Shown here: positions 34,283 to 43,028 of the stretch, piece by piece | How the letters are laid out: each line of letters begins with the position of its first letter | Position numbering within the stretch: position 1 is the stretch's first letter | NCBI GenBank assembly: GCA_030016385.1 | Contig: JASEJN010000016.1 | Coordinates: 1 to 56,004 of the forward strand | Source of the DNA: Clostridiales bacterium | GTDB lineage: Bacteria > Bacillota > Clostridia > Clostridiales > Oxobacteraceae | Length of the DNA: 56,004 nucleotides | Direction: 5' to 3' | Notes under the pieces: model-generated | Seen by the model: the letters and a program-made list of their open reading frames with translations, nothing else | What the model was told of the DNA's origin: nothing | Databases searched by the model: none | Position numbers and translations under genes: made by a program

Positions 34283-34732
34283 CTATTCATTTTTAATGCC
34301 TATATAATCTGTCGCTATGGCTATCGTAATGCTCCGGTGCTGTCCGAAACTATTTTTCAATGTGATGGTACACGGATGTGGAAGAGGTTTGCCGATAGCA
34401 TTGAATGATATTTTATTATTCCTGTAAGACGATTTCGATTTATCAAAATTTATTCCATTGGGCAATTTTTTAATCTTAACTATACAATTATTCATATCTT
34501 TATAACTGTATATCATGTAATCTTTATTTACACTGTCAAAAAAAATATGGTATATGCTGTCCTCATCCATCGCCTTCTGGCGGCACAACCTTATGTCCGA
34601 CAATAATTCAATTGTGGATAAATCAAGGCTGGATCTTTGCATGCTGCCTATGCAGGGCACAGCCATTGCCGATAGAACCCCGATGATTGCAATGCATACC
34701 GTAAGCTCAATCAATGTGACGCCTTTTTTCAT
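34283..34732 (-). CDS. Prepilin-type minor pilin (GspH/FimT-like)
   Basis: A 149-residue prepilin with the very short leader MKKG and mature VTLIELTVCIAIIGVLSAMA, where the first mature residue is Val rather than the usual Phe. It has LLSDIRLCRQKAMDE and a strand-rich C-terminus (SFNAIGKPLPHPCTITLKN), fitting GspH/FimT. ATG 34732 follows AAGGAG. It begins 10 nt after the peptidase gene pilD. Confidence 0.85.
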   Translation of the reverse strand: MKKGVTLIELTVCIAIIGVLSAMAVPCIGSMQRSSLDLSTIELLSDIRLCRQKAMDEDSIYHIFFDSVNKDYMIYSYKDMNNCIVKIKKLPNGINFDKSKSSYRNNKISFNAIGKPLPHPCTITLKNSFGQHRSITIAIATDYIGIKNE

Positions 34733-34742
34733 AACAATCTCC

Positions 34743-35495
34743 TTAGAGCAAGGATAAATACCAGTTAACCATTCCTTCCCCCAAGAAAACAGATATAAAA
34801 GCCGCTATTGAAATCCACGGCCCAAAAGGTATATAATCCCTGCGTGTTTTTTTCTTGAGTATTATAAGCACGATGCCTGCTGCAGCCCCTGTTACAAATG
34901 AAAGGAGAAGGGTAAGCAAAGTTAGCCTTAGCCCTAAGTAAATGCCTATAGCTGCCATGAGCTGTACGTCTCCTCCGCCCATGGCTCCGGTTATTAGTAC
35001 TATTAAGAATATTAGTCCTCCTCCTAAAATAAACCCATATAAAAAGTTCAGCAGGCTTGTATTTGATTTATACCCCAGTATATCTAAAATTATTCCAACA
35101 ATACCTAAAAAAATAATAAGCTTGCCTGGAATAACGCTGTATTCGAAGTCGATAAATGAAACTATAATAAGCACTGATAACAAGAATATGCTCTTTATAA
35201 AAATAACCGAAAAACCGAACTTTAAGAAGCAAATCAAAAATACGACTCCTGACGCAAACTCCACCAAGGGATACTGTAGAGGTATTTTCCCACCGCATTT
35301 TCTGCATCTTCCATTCAATATGATAAAACTTACAACAGGGAAAAGATCATACCACGCTATTTTGCCGCCACATCTCATACAGTGCGAAGGAGGAAAGATA
35401 AGAGATTCATTCATTGGAATCCTGTATATGCAGACATTCAGAAAGCTGCCTGTGATAAGACCGAACAAAAAAACAAAAACATATAGAAGTAACAT
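34743..35495 (-). CDS. pilD: Prepilin peptidase PilD
   Basis: Membrane aspartic protease that cleaves prepilin leaders and N-methylates the new N-terminus. The N-terminal methyltransferase domain has two C-x-x-C pairs (CMRCGGK and CRKCGGK), and the active-site aspartates are seen in SFIDFEYSVIPG and GGGDVQLMAAIG (GxGD). About seven to eight membrane spans, 250 residues. It serves PilA and the four minor pilins encoded around it. Confidence 0.93.
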   Translation of the reverse strand: MLLLYVFVFLFGLITGSFLNVCIYRIPMNESLIFPPSHCMRCGGKIAWYDLFPVVSFIILNGRCRKCGGKIPLQYPLVEFASGVVFLICFLKFGFSVIFIKSIFLLSVLIIVSFIDFEYSVIPGKLIIFLGIVGIILDILGYKSNTSLLNFLYGFILGGGLIFLIVLITGAMGGGDVQLMAAIGIYLGLRLTLLTLLLSFVTGAAAGIVLIILKKKTRRDYIPFGPWISIAAFISVFLGEGMVNWYLSLL

Positions 35496-35545
35496 AATTC
35501 CCTCTCATATACTGCGAAGCTGAAAAATATAAAATTGTATTATTG

Positions 35546-35935
35546 TTATTGCTCAAAAAAAGCTACACTATCTTTAATATCGACCTTTGATGGGTTTCCT
35601 TCCATAATTTGCTTAATAGTTTTTGCTGACCATTCGTCAGGTATTTTGTCTATGTATGGTCCGTATCCATCTTCTTTTTTTGTCGTCAATACACTTTTAA
35701 CATTATAGCTGCCAAGCATATCATCATCTGTTAAAGCTATGTCATGCTCTGCATTGTATCTCTCTATGGCATTCTTTACAGTCGCAAGATCGGCCTTTGC
35801 CCTGGTTACATTTGCATTTTTCCCATAGTTCGATACTTTTGGTACTATGACAAGCGCAAGTATTCCAAGTATTGCCATTACAGCAATAAGTTCAATCAGA
35901 GTAAAACCCTTTTGATTTTTTAATCTTTTAAACAT
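35546..35935 (-). CDS. pilA: Major type IV pilin PilA
   Basis: A 129-residue prepilin with leader MFKRLKNQKG and mature FTLIELIAVMAILGILALVI, with Glu5. The mature part is small (about 119 residues) with an alpha-1 coil (ADLATVKNAIERYNAEHD) and a short C-terminal domain with no cysteines, resembling ComGC/PilE1-type pilins of Clostridia. ATG 35935 follows AAGGTGG. It is separated from pilC by a MITE copy, so its transcription may differ from that of pilBTC. Confidence 0.9.
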   Translation of the reverse strand: MFKRLKNQKGFTLIELIAVMAILGILALVIVPKVSNYGKNANVTRAKADLATVKNAIERYNAEHDIALTDDDMLGSYNVKSVLTTKKEDGYGPYIDKIPDEWSAKTIKQIMEGNPSKVDIKDSVAFFEQ

Positions 35936-35970
35936 TTTAATATACCACCTTGGAGAATTTATTTAACGAT

Positions 35971-36069
35971 CTTCGATTCGCAATATGAGTTTATGTTATT
36001 TTGAACACTCATTCGTTGATCAAAATAACATAATTCTATTTATAGCTGATTTCAAATTACGAATTGAAG
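35971..36069. mobile_element. MITE-like palindromic repeat, copy within the pilus operon
   Basis: A 99-bp element starting CTTCGATTCGCAATATGA and ending TTACGAATTGAAG. The inner stem is TTATGTTATTTTGA with its partner TCAAAATAACATAA. It is flanked by an 8-bp direct repeat TTAACGAT at 35963-35970 and 36070-36077. It lies in the 198-nt gap between pilC and pilA and could form a strong hairpin in the pilus mRNA. Confidence 0.85.
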
Positions 36070-36133
36070 TTAACGATTAACTTTCTAGTATTGATTATTA
36101 AATATTTATCGAGCAATTAGTTTTTTACTTTCT

Positions 36134-37339
36134 TCATACTGACATATATTTGTACATGTCAAACATAGGGATAACCATGCCTATTATAATAAATCCAACT
36201 ACAATCGCCAGCAACACTATTATGAAGGGCTCTATAAGAGTTGTCAGAGAAGATACACAAGCGTCCACCTCTTCATCATAATAATCCGCCGTCTTCTGGA
36301 GCATGCTATCGAGGGAACCCGACTCCTCACCGACATTTATCATCTGTATGAGCATCTCAGGAAAAATCCCTACCGTAAGAAGCGGTTTCGCTACACCTAT
36401 GCCCCTTTTCATACATTCTTTGCACTTTTCTATTCCATTTTCTATTACGGCATTAGTTATGGCCTTGCCTACGATATCCATAGCCTGAATAACAGGTATA
36501 CCACTCGATAAAAGTATTGAAAGAGTCCTCGCAAATCTCGCCGTTATTATCTTTTTTTCTATTTTACCGAAAACGGGTATTTCCAGTTTAAGCTTGTGGT
36601 ATACATACCTTCCCTTTTTGGAACTTGAGTACCATCTTACGAAGTACGCCAAAGATACTATTGAAATAAGAATAATCATCCAGTAATGAGATATCCCGTA
36701 ACTGACAGCAAGAAGCAGCCGCGTCGGCATTGGAAGCTGAGCATTAAAACTGCTGTACATGGATGAAAAAGTAGGCAGTACCTTTGTTACAAGAAAGGCA
36801 ACTACACATATTGCAACTGCAGACACAACAGATGGGTACGACATGGCTGATTTTACTTTTTGCCTTAGATTGTTTTCTTTTTCGTAATATACAGCCATCC
36901 TGTCCAATATCCTGTCTAATTGCCCTGAAGCCTCGCCTGCTTCAACCATATTTATCAAAAGCTGCGGAAATTCCTTATGCTCTGCCATCGATTCGGATAG
37001 AATCTTGCCCTTTTGAACCTGTTCCAGTGTATCTTTTATAACCTGCTTCAATTTCTTCTTTCCTGTCTGCCTGTAAAGTATGTCAAGGGATGATACTACT
37101 GTAAGCCCTGCGGATATCATAGTAGCAAACTGTCTGCAAAATATCGCGATATCTCTCATGCCAACTTTTGAAAAAATGGCAATTTTTATATCCTTTGAAG
37201 CATAAGCCTTATTCACTTCCACGGGATAATAGCCATTTCTTTTAAGGCACTGTATGACAAACATCTCGTCAGAACCATCCATATTTCCCTTTATAAGTTT
37301 TCCCGCAGGACTCTGCGCTTTATATACAAATTCAGGCAT
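36134..37339 (-). CDS. pilC: Type IV pilus platform protein PilC
   Basis: Inner-membrane platform protein that transmits ATPase rotation to pilin loading. It has two T2SSF domains, each with a cytoplasmic bundle and membrane segments. The repeats are visible as FCRQFATMISAGLTVVSSLD and FARTLSILLSSGIPVIQAMD, and both contain the NMVEAGEASGQLD/MINVGEESGSLD motif. Length 401 is normal. ATG 37339 follows AAAGGAG. Confidence 0.94.
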   Translation of the reverse strand: MPEFVYKAQSPAGKLIKGNMDGSDEMFVIQCLKRNGYYPVEVNKAYASKDIKIAIFSKVGMRDIAIFCRQFATMISAGLTVVSSLDILYRQTGKKKLKQVIKDTLEQVQKGKILSESMAEHKEFPQLLINMVEAGEASGQLDRILDRMAVYYEKENNLRQKVKSAMSYPSVVSAVAICVVAFLVTKVLPTFSSMYSSFNAQLPMPTRLLLAVSYGISHYWMIILISIVSLAYFVRWYSSSKKGRYVYHKLKLEIPVFGKIEKKIITARFARTLSILLSSGIPVIQAMDIVGKAITNAVIENGIEKCKECMKRGIGVAKPLLTVGIFPEMLIQMINVGEESGSLDSMLQKTADYYDEEVDACVSSLTTLIEPFIIVLLAIVVGFIIIGMVIPMFDMYKYMSV

Positions 37340-37351
37340 TGAAACACTCCT

Positions 37352-38407
37352 TTAAATATTAATCAATCTTGAAGCCATTTCTTTATCAACACAGTATGAA
37401 AGGACGGAATCTTTGCTTATCAGCCCTTTTCTGTAAAGTTCCACCAAAGACATGTCCATGGATTTCATGCCGTATTTCGAACCTGTCTGCACCATCGAAT
37501 CTATCTGGTGTGTCTTGCCTTCCCTTATAAGGTTTCTTACCGCCGCCGTTGCTATCAATATTTCAAGCGCGGCCACCCTTCCGCTTTTATCGGCCTTTTC
37601 AATAAGCTGTTGTGAAATAATTCCCTCGAGCACAGCGGAAAGCTGTATTTTTATCTGCTGCTGCTGATACGGTGGGAATACATCCACAATCCTGTCTATA
37701 GTCTTAGACGCACCGACAGTATGCAGAGTTGAAAGCACAAGGTGCCCTGTTTCTGCCGCAGTAACAGCGATGGATATCGTTTCTAAATCCCTCATTTCTC
37801 CTACGAGTATTACGTCCGGGTCCTCCCGCAGAGCCGCACGAAGCGCATTTGCATAACTCTTCGTGTCATGTCCTATCTCTCTTTGATTGATTATGCTTTT
37901 CCCGTGTTTATGCAAATATTCTATAGGATCCTCAAGGGTTATAATATGTGCAGTCCTGCTCCTGTTTATTTCATCGATCATCGCAGCAAGTGTCGTAGAC
38001 TTACCACTGCCTGTAGGCCCGGTAACAAGTATAAGTCCCTTGTTTCTTGTTGTCAGTTCGCTTACAATAGAAGGATGTCCAAGTTCCTCGAGAGTTGGAA
38101 TTTTAAGTCCAACGGCCCTCAATGCCAGAGCATCCGAACCTCTTTGACGGTATACATTTACCCTGAACCTGCCTACTCCGGGCAGTGAATATGAAGCATC
38201 GATCTCTCCAATTGATCTGTACTTATTAAATTGCTCTTCGTTTAAGATAGTTCTTGCAAATGCTTCCGTATCTTTCGGCATCAATTTTTCATAATCTAAT
38301 TGCTCAAGGTTCCCATTCACCCTGACTGTCGGCGGTATGCCAACCGTAAGGTGCAAATCGGAAGCCTTTAAATCCATAGTTTTCATAAGAAGATCATCTA
38401 AATCCAT
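37352..38407 (-). CDS. pilT: Pilus retraction ATPase PilT
   Basis: Hexameric ATPase that depolymerises pili and powers twitching. It has a PAS-like N-terminal domain, Walker A GPTGSGKSTTLAAMIDEIN, the Asp box ITLEDPIEYLH, Walker B ILVGEMRDLETI and His box LVLSTLHTVGA, with the AIRNLIREGK-like AVRNLIREGKTHQ near the end, characteristic of PilT rather than PilB. 351 residues. It lies directly after pilB. Its presence implies retractable pili. Confidence 0.95.
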   Translation of the reverse strand: MDLDDLLMKTMDLKASDLHLTVGIPPTVRVNGNLEQLDYEKLMPKDTEAFARTILNEEQFNKYRSIGEIDASYSLPGVGRFRVNVYRQRGSDALALRAVGLKIPTLEELGHPSIVSELTTRNKGLILVTGPTGSGKSTTLAAMIDEINRSRTAHIITLEDPIEYLHKHGKSIINQREIGHDTKSYANALRAALREDPDVILVGEMRDLETISIAVTAAETGHLVLSTLHTVGASKTIDRIVDVFPPYQQQQIKIQLSAVLEGIISQQLIEKADKSGRVAALEILIATAAVRNLIREGKTHQIDSMVQTGSKYGMKSMDMSLVELYRKGLISKDSVLSYCVDKEMASRLINI

Positions 38408-38423
38408 TTATAATTCTCCCGCC

Positions 38424-40115
38424 TTATTCATTTATATATGTTGTCTTCAGTAACTCGTCTATTGTAGTAATACCGCTTAAAACCAGCCTCCTGCAGCTTT
38501 TAAAAAGCGTCTTCATTCCTGCATCGATACTGATATTTCTAAGGTCGTCTAAACTTTTACCTGTATCTATAGCATTCCTTTGTATCCTGGTGAATTCCAT
38601 TATCTCAAATACACCACAACGCTGATAATAACCTGTATGGTTGCATATACCGCATCCTTTTCCTCTATGTAGCATCAATTTTTCCCCGGCATCCACTCCC
38701 AGTACTCTTTTTTCTGTTTCATTTGCTTCATATTCATATTTGCAGTTATTGCAAATCTTCCTAACCAGCCTTTGAGCTATTATTCCTATAAGCGATGAAG
38801 ATACTAAAAAAGATTGTATGCCCATATCTATAAGCCTTGTAACCGAGCTTGGCGCATCATTTGTGTGAAGTGTCGCAAGTACCAAATGCCCCGTTATTGC
38901 AGCTCTTATAGCTATTTCAGCAGTCTCGTTGTCTCTTATTTCACCTATCATAATTACATCGGGATCCTGCCTCAGTATGGACCTTAATCCGGAGGCAAAT
39001 GTAAGACCTGCTTTCGTATTCACATTGATCTGGTTTATACCTTCCATCATATATTCGACAGGGTCCTCTATTGTAACGATATTCCTGCCAACAGTATTAA
39101 GTTCATTAATCAGAGCATACATCGTCGTACTTTTGCCGCTTCCCGTAGGTCCTGTTATGAGCAAAATACCATACGGCCTTTTTATCATGGACTCCACTTT
39201 CTTTAAATCGTCATCGCTAAATCCGAGATTCGTTTTGGGAACCAGAAAATTTGTCCTGTTTAAAAGCCTCATCACCGCTTTTTCGCCAAATACCGTAGGA
39301 AGTATCGATATCCTCACATCCATATCCTTGCCGTCGATGTTAAGCATTATTCTGCCATCTTGAGGAATACGCCTTTCAGCTATGTTCAGGCTGGACATTA
39401 TTTTTATCCGTGTTATCACGGCCGACTGAACATTCTTTGCAACTCTCATAACCTCCCGAAGTTCTCCGTCAATTCTGAACCGTATTTTTACATATTTTTC
39501 AAATGGCTCAATATGTATGTCCGATGCCCGGTCTTTAATAGCCTGGGATATTATAGAATTAACAAGCCTTACGGCAGGAGCGTTATTGATCGCATTTTTG
39601 TCTTCCAAATCCGCAGCATCTTTTCTCATGCCGGTAAATTCCATTTTTAGATCCTCGGCTGCCTTTTCAGCGCTTTGCTTTATATAGATTTTATCGAGTT
39701 GCTTTTTTATTTCAGCCTTCGATGCTATAACCGGTTCGACTTCATAACCTGTTGCAAATTTTACGTCATCAATAGCGAATAAATTTAAAGGATTGGACAT
39801 TGCAACCACTATTTTATCTTTTTTTATATTCAGAGGTATTAAATTATATTTATTCGCAAGGGCATAAGGGATACTTTTTGCGATATCGGCATCTATCGAA
39901 ATTTTCTCAAGCTCTACATGTTTTATACCAAGGGAACCCCCCAATATCTCAAGCATTTCCTCTTCGGATATTTTGTTTTTTTTAACTAATATTTCTTCAA
40001 ACCTTTTTCCGGTTTTTGCCTGCTCATCAAGGGCATTTTTTAAATCGTCCCGTGTTATTCTGCCCGACTCTATGAGCAGCCTTTCCAGACTCTCTTTTGC
40101 AAATTTTCTTGCCAA
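38424..40115 (-). CDS. pilB: Pilus extension ATPase PilB
   Basis: Hexameric ATPase for pilus assembly. The N-terminal MshE/GspE_N-type domain (about 1-150) includes the LGIKHVELEKISID region that in related proteins may bind c-di-GMP. Walker A GPTGSGKSTTMYALINELN, VTIEDPVEYMMEG, VIMIGEIRDNETAEIA and LVLATLHTNDAPSS follow. A tetra-cysteine zinc motif (CNNCKYEY ... CGICNHTGY) is present. 563 residues. The start is TTG 40115 behind GTAGGAGAT. First gene of the pilus operon; it is divergent from sigK. Confidence 0.95.
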   Translation of the reverse strand: MARKFAKESLERLLIESGRITRDDLKNALDEQAKTGKRFEEILVKKNKISEEEMLEILGGSLGIKHVELEKISIDADIAKSIPYALANKYNLIPLNIKKDKIVVAMSNPLNLFAIDDVKFATGYEVEPVIASKAEIKKQLDKIYIKQSAEKAAEDLKMEFTGMRKDAADLEDKNAINNAPAVRLVNSIISQAIKDRASDIHIEPFEKYVKIRFRIDGELREVMRVAKNVQSAVITRIKIMSSLNIAERRIPQDGRIMLNIDGKDMDVRISILPTVFGEKAVMRLLNRTNFLVPKTNLGFSDDDLKKVESMIKRPYGILLITGPTGSGKSTTMYALINELNTVGRNIVTIEDPVEYMMEGINQINVNTKAGLTFASGLRSILRQDPDVIMIGEIRDNETAEIAIRAAITGHLVLATLHTNDAPSSVTRLIDMGIQSFLVSSSLIGIIAQRLVRKICNNCKYEYEANETEKRVLGVDAGEKLMLHRGKGCGICNHTGYYQRCGVFEIMEFTRIQRNAIDTGKSLDDLRNISIDAGMKTLFKSCRRLVLSGITTIDELLKTTYINE

Positions 40116-40279
40116 ATTTATCTCCTACACCTTCAATAATAAATCTTTATTCTACAAAACAATAAAAAATCCTTCTTATATTATAATTATTGCCATATAA
40201 ATAAACAATTTTAACCAGAATTTAAAGAAAAAATATATTTATATTCCTATAAATATAAAATATACCCTCGCGTGTACAT

Positions 40280-40308
40280 GCACATTTCTCCTTGCATGAG
40301 CATATAAT
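40280..40308 (+). promoter_or_regulatory. SigE-type promoter of sigK
   Basis: GCACATT (40280-40286), a 14-nt spacer and CATATAAT (40301-40308) match the SigE pattern with one mismatch in each element. sigK is transcribed first by SigE in B. subtilis. The GTG start is about 25 nt downstream of the predicted transcription start. Confidence 0.65.
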
Positions 40309-40338
40309 TTAAAATAGCCAGTCATGGGGGTGAATCAT

Positions 40339-41049
40339 GTGCTTATTGAATTTCTGGCCTCGCTTTTATTTGCATCGGACAAAATTGTCCTTTTGCTTTC
40401 ATATGTTACAAATAGCAATTCATTCCCAAAACCTCTTACAGAAGAAGAGGAAAAAATGTATATTGAAAAGTTCAAAGAAGGGGATGAAGAGGCACGGAAT
40501 ATACTTGTCGAACGGAACCTTAGATTGGTTGCGCATATTGTAAAAAAATACAACTATACCGGGAAAGAAGTTGACGATTTAATATCGGTAGGTACTATTG
40601 GCCTTATCAAAGCCATAAGTACATTCGATAACAGCAAGGGCACCAGGCTCGCAACCTATGCAGCGAGATGCATAGAAAACGAGATCTTAATGATTATTCG
40701 TTCTAACAAGAAATGCAAATCGGAAGTATTCCTTCAAGACCCCATAGGAGTCGATAAGGAGGGAAATGAAATATCGCTTATGGATGTACTTGGAACCGAC
40801 AGCGATACTGTAGTCGATGAAGTTGAAAACAAGATTCAGACAAAAAAACTATACACCAAGATGGCTTCTACGCTAAAGGGAAGAGAAAAAATAATACTCG
40901 AGCTGAGATATGGCCTTATAAGCGGGAAGAGCAAAACCCAGAGGGAGATTGCACAAATGCTCGGAATATCAAGATCATATGTATCAAGAATAGAGAAAAG
41001 AGCTTTAAAAAAACTCGGAAAAGAGTTAAACCCCGAGAGCTGTAAATAA
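40339..41049 (+). CDS. sigK: Sporulation sigma factor SigK (pro-SigK)
   Basis: Late mother-cell sigma factor. It has region 2 with NLRLVAHIVKKY, DLISVGTIGLIKAI and LATYAARCIENEILM, and region 4 with TQREIAQMLGISRSYVSRIE, nearly identical to B. subtilis SigK. The N-terminus (LIEFLASLLFASDKIVLLLS) is a hydrophobic pro-sequence, so membrane-linked proteolytic activation is expected. GTG 40339, with GGGGGTG 6 nt upstream, gives 236 residues; an ATG at 40324 lacks an SD. The gene is continuous, with no skin-type insertion. It is the only confident plus-strand gene here. Confidence 0.96.
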   Translation: MLIEFLASLLFASDKIVLLLSYVTNSNSFPKPLTEEEEKMYIEKFKEGDEEARNILVERNLRLVAHIVKKYNYTGKEVDDLISVGTIGLIKAISTFDNSKGTRLATYAARCIENEILMIIRSNKKCKSEVFLQDPIGVDKEGNEISLMDVLGTDSDTVVDEVENKIQTKKLYTKMASTLKGREKIILELRYGLISGKSKTQREIAQMLGISRSYVSRIEKRALKKLGKELNPESCK

Positions 41050-41064
41050 ATACAGCTCTTTTTT
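41036..41064 (+). terminator. Terminator overlapping the sigK stop
   Basis: AGAGCTGTA and TACAGCTCT form a perfect 9-bp stem with the sigK TAA in its loop, followed by TTTTT. The ascending arm is coding sequence. Confidence 0.85.
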
Positions 41065-41140
41065 GGTACTTTCATGCTTGCATATAGGTTATGAAAGTAT
41101 TATCCTTATCATCTCATGGTAAGGCCAAATGTTATGACCT

Positions 41141-42364
41141 TTAGTCTTCGCTCTTTGGCCTTATCAGCATATCCAAAGGTCTCAGGCATTTTTCACAGCG
41201 TATATAATATTTCATCTGCGGGTGGGGCGCCACATCTATTTCATTTCCGTCTTCGTCAATCATTTTTTCTATTTTTAATTTGAAACCATCCATGTGATGG
41301 CTGAAAACTTCCACCGTTTCACCTTTGTATAATCTGTTTCTCTGTTCAATCTCGGCTATATGCCTCTTGGCATCATATCCTTTTACAATCCCGACTATAT
41401 CATAATCCCTTATATATGAACTGTTTTCATATATCTGACCAGGATTTTTAAAATAAAAGCCTGTTGAAAATTCCCTGTGGCTGGATTTATTGAGAGCATC
41501 CATCCATGCAGGATTGAGCCTGAAATCTTTTCCCTCAAGTAAGTATTCATCGATAGCCTCTCTGTAAGCCTTAACCGTTGTGGCAACATAAAAAGAGCTT
41601 TTCATCCTGCCTTCTATTTTGAAGCTTGTTATACCTGCCTCGGCTAATTCGGGGATATGCTCTATCATACAGAGATCCTTTGAATTCATTATATATGTTC
41701 CTTTATCATCCTCAAAAACAGGCATATACTGTCCCGGTCTCTTCTCTTCCATCAAGTAATATTTGTACCTGCATGGATGGGCGCATTCGCCCATGTTTGA
41801 ATCTCTTCCGGTCATATAGCTGCTTAAAAGGCATCGTCCTGAATACGAAATACACATCGCACCGTGGACAAAGGCTTCAAGTTCCAGCGCTTTCGGCGTA
41901 TGCTGGCGTATCTCTTTTATTTCATCTAATGAAAGTTCTCTTGCAAGCACTACCCTTTTAACTCCAAGATTATACCAAAATATGGCAGATTTATAGTTTA
42001 CATTATTCGCCTGTGTGCTTAAATGTATTTCCATATCCGGTACTGTTTCCCTTGCGATCTCAAAGACGCCCGGGTCAGAAACTAATATGGCATCCACCTT
42101 TGAATCCTCCAAAAACTTCAGATAGCTATCCAATCCTTTCAAATCTTCATTATGCGGAAATATATTGACTGTAATATAGGCCTTCTTCCCTCTTTCATGG
42201 CAATAGGAAACTGCAGATGCTATCTCATCATCCGTAAAATTTCCGGCGAATGCACGCAGGCCATACGATGAACCGCCGAAATAAACGGCATCAGCCCCGT
42301 ATTCTATCGCAACTTTTAGTTTTTCCATATTTCCCGCTGGTGCAAGGAGTTCTAACTTTTCCAT
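41141..42364 (-). CDS. trhP: U32 family peptidase-like tRNA hydroxylation protein (TrhP-type)
   Basis: Members of this U32 group (YrrN/YrrO in B. subtilis, TrhP/YegQ in E. coli) are needed for 5-hydroxyuridine at tRNA position 34, using prephenate. The N-terminal barrel begins ELLAPAGNMEKLKVAIEYGA. The cysteine cluster is seen in EAFVHGAMCISYSGRC and GECAHPCRYKYY, consistent with an Fe-S cluster, and a C-terminal beta domain follows. 407 residues, near the 422 of YrrO. It follows trmR by 6 nt. trmR methylates the same hydroxyuridine, which supports the function; true peptidase activity is doubtful. Confidence 0.85.
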   Translation of the reverse strand: MEKLELLAPAGNMEKLKVAIEYGADAVYFGGSSYGLRAFAGNFTDDEIASAVSYCHERGKKAYITVNIFPHNEDLKGLDSYLKFLEDSKVDAILVSDPGVFEIARETVPDMEIHLSTQANNVNYKSAIFWYNLGVKRVVLARELSLDEIKEIRQHTPKALELEAFVHGAMCISYSGRCLLSSYMTGRDSNMGECAHPCRYKYYLMEEKRPGQYMPVFEDDKGTYIMNSKDLCMIEHIPELAEAGITSFKIEGRMKSSFYVATTVKAYREAIDEYLLEGKDFRLNPAWMDALNKSSHREFSTGFYFKNPGQIYENSSYIRDYDIVGIVKGYDAKRHIAEIEQRNRLYKGETVEVFSHHMDGFKLKIEKMIDEDGNEIDVAPHPQMKYYIRCEKCLRPLDMLIRPKSED

Positions 42365-42370
42365 AATTTA

Positions 42371-43027
42371 TCATCCAATCTTGCGGCTTATTAAAATGCC
42401 ATCGCTAACAGGCAGTATAAGCGTATCATAATCTTTATTCAAAGACATAAAGTCCAAAAACTTCCTCATCCTCTTGACTATGGTTATTTTTCTTCTTATC
42501 AAAAGATCATTGTTTGCAACCATTCCTCTGAAAAGAACATTATCTGCAATTATTAAGCCACCGTTTTTCAACATGTTATTGCAGTAGGGAAAAAGATGAA
42601 TATAATGCCCTTTTGATGCATCCAAAAAAATCAAATCGAATTTCCCATCAAGTTTTTTCAATACATCCTCTGCTTCGCCCTGTATCACACTGATATATTT
42701 ACCAAAACCGGACTTTTCTATATTATCCTCTGCTTTATGCACCATATCCTGGTCCCTCTCAATGGTGGTTACAGTGCATCCATTATTTGCCTTTGCCATC
42801 ACTATTGCAGAATACCCTATGGCGGTGCCTACCTCGAGTATTTTTTCTATGCCATTTGTTTTTATAATAAATGATAAAAGTTTCGAAACTTCCGGATGTA
42901 TTACAGGTATATGGTTCAAAAGAGCATATCTCCTCATTTCATTCAGAAATTCGTCCCCTTCTTTATAGTGATCCCTAATATAATCTTCTATATAATCATA
43001 TACGATATTGCTCAACTTTTCCTCCAA
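42371..43027 (-). CDS. trmR: tRNA 5-hydroxyuridine methyltransferase TrmR / O-methyltransferase
   Basis: A SAM-dependent O-methyltransferase of the YrrM type, which converts tRNA ho5U34 to mo5U34 in B. subtilis. Motif I is ILEVGTAIGYSAIVMA. TIERD, the metal-binding DLIFLDASKGHY and IIADNVLFRGMV follow. 218 residues. The order mltG-trmR-trhP mirrors yrrL-yrrM-yrrN/O in B. subtilis, which is the main reason to prefer a tRNA target over catechol-like substrates. Confidence 0.87.
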   Translation of the reverse strand: MEEKLSNIVYDYIEDYIRDHYKEGDEFLNEMRRYALLNHIPVIHPEVSKLLSFIIKTNGIEKILEVGTAIGYSAIVMAKANNGCTVTTIERDQDMVHKAEDNIEKSGFGKYISVIQGEAEDVLKKLDGKFDLIFLDASKGHYIHLFPYCNNMLKNGGLIIADNVLFRGMVANNDLLIRRKITIVKRMRKFLDFMSLNKDYDTLILPVSDGILISRKIG

Positions 43028-43028
43028 A

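Noticed and set aside
34942..35523. Plus-strand open frame of almost 200 codons opposite pilD
   Set aside because: pilD with its CxxC pairs and GxGD motif explains the sequence; the antisense frame resembles nothing.
40116..40323. c-di-GMP riboswitch before pilB
   Set aside because: Neither the conserved GEMM core nor a comparable structure is visible; the region is AT-rich with only the sigK promoter elements on the other strand.
40339..41049. skin-type prophage insertion in sigK
   Set aside because: The gene is uninterrupted through regions 2 to 4.
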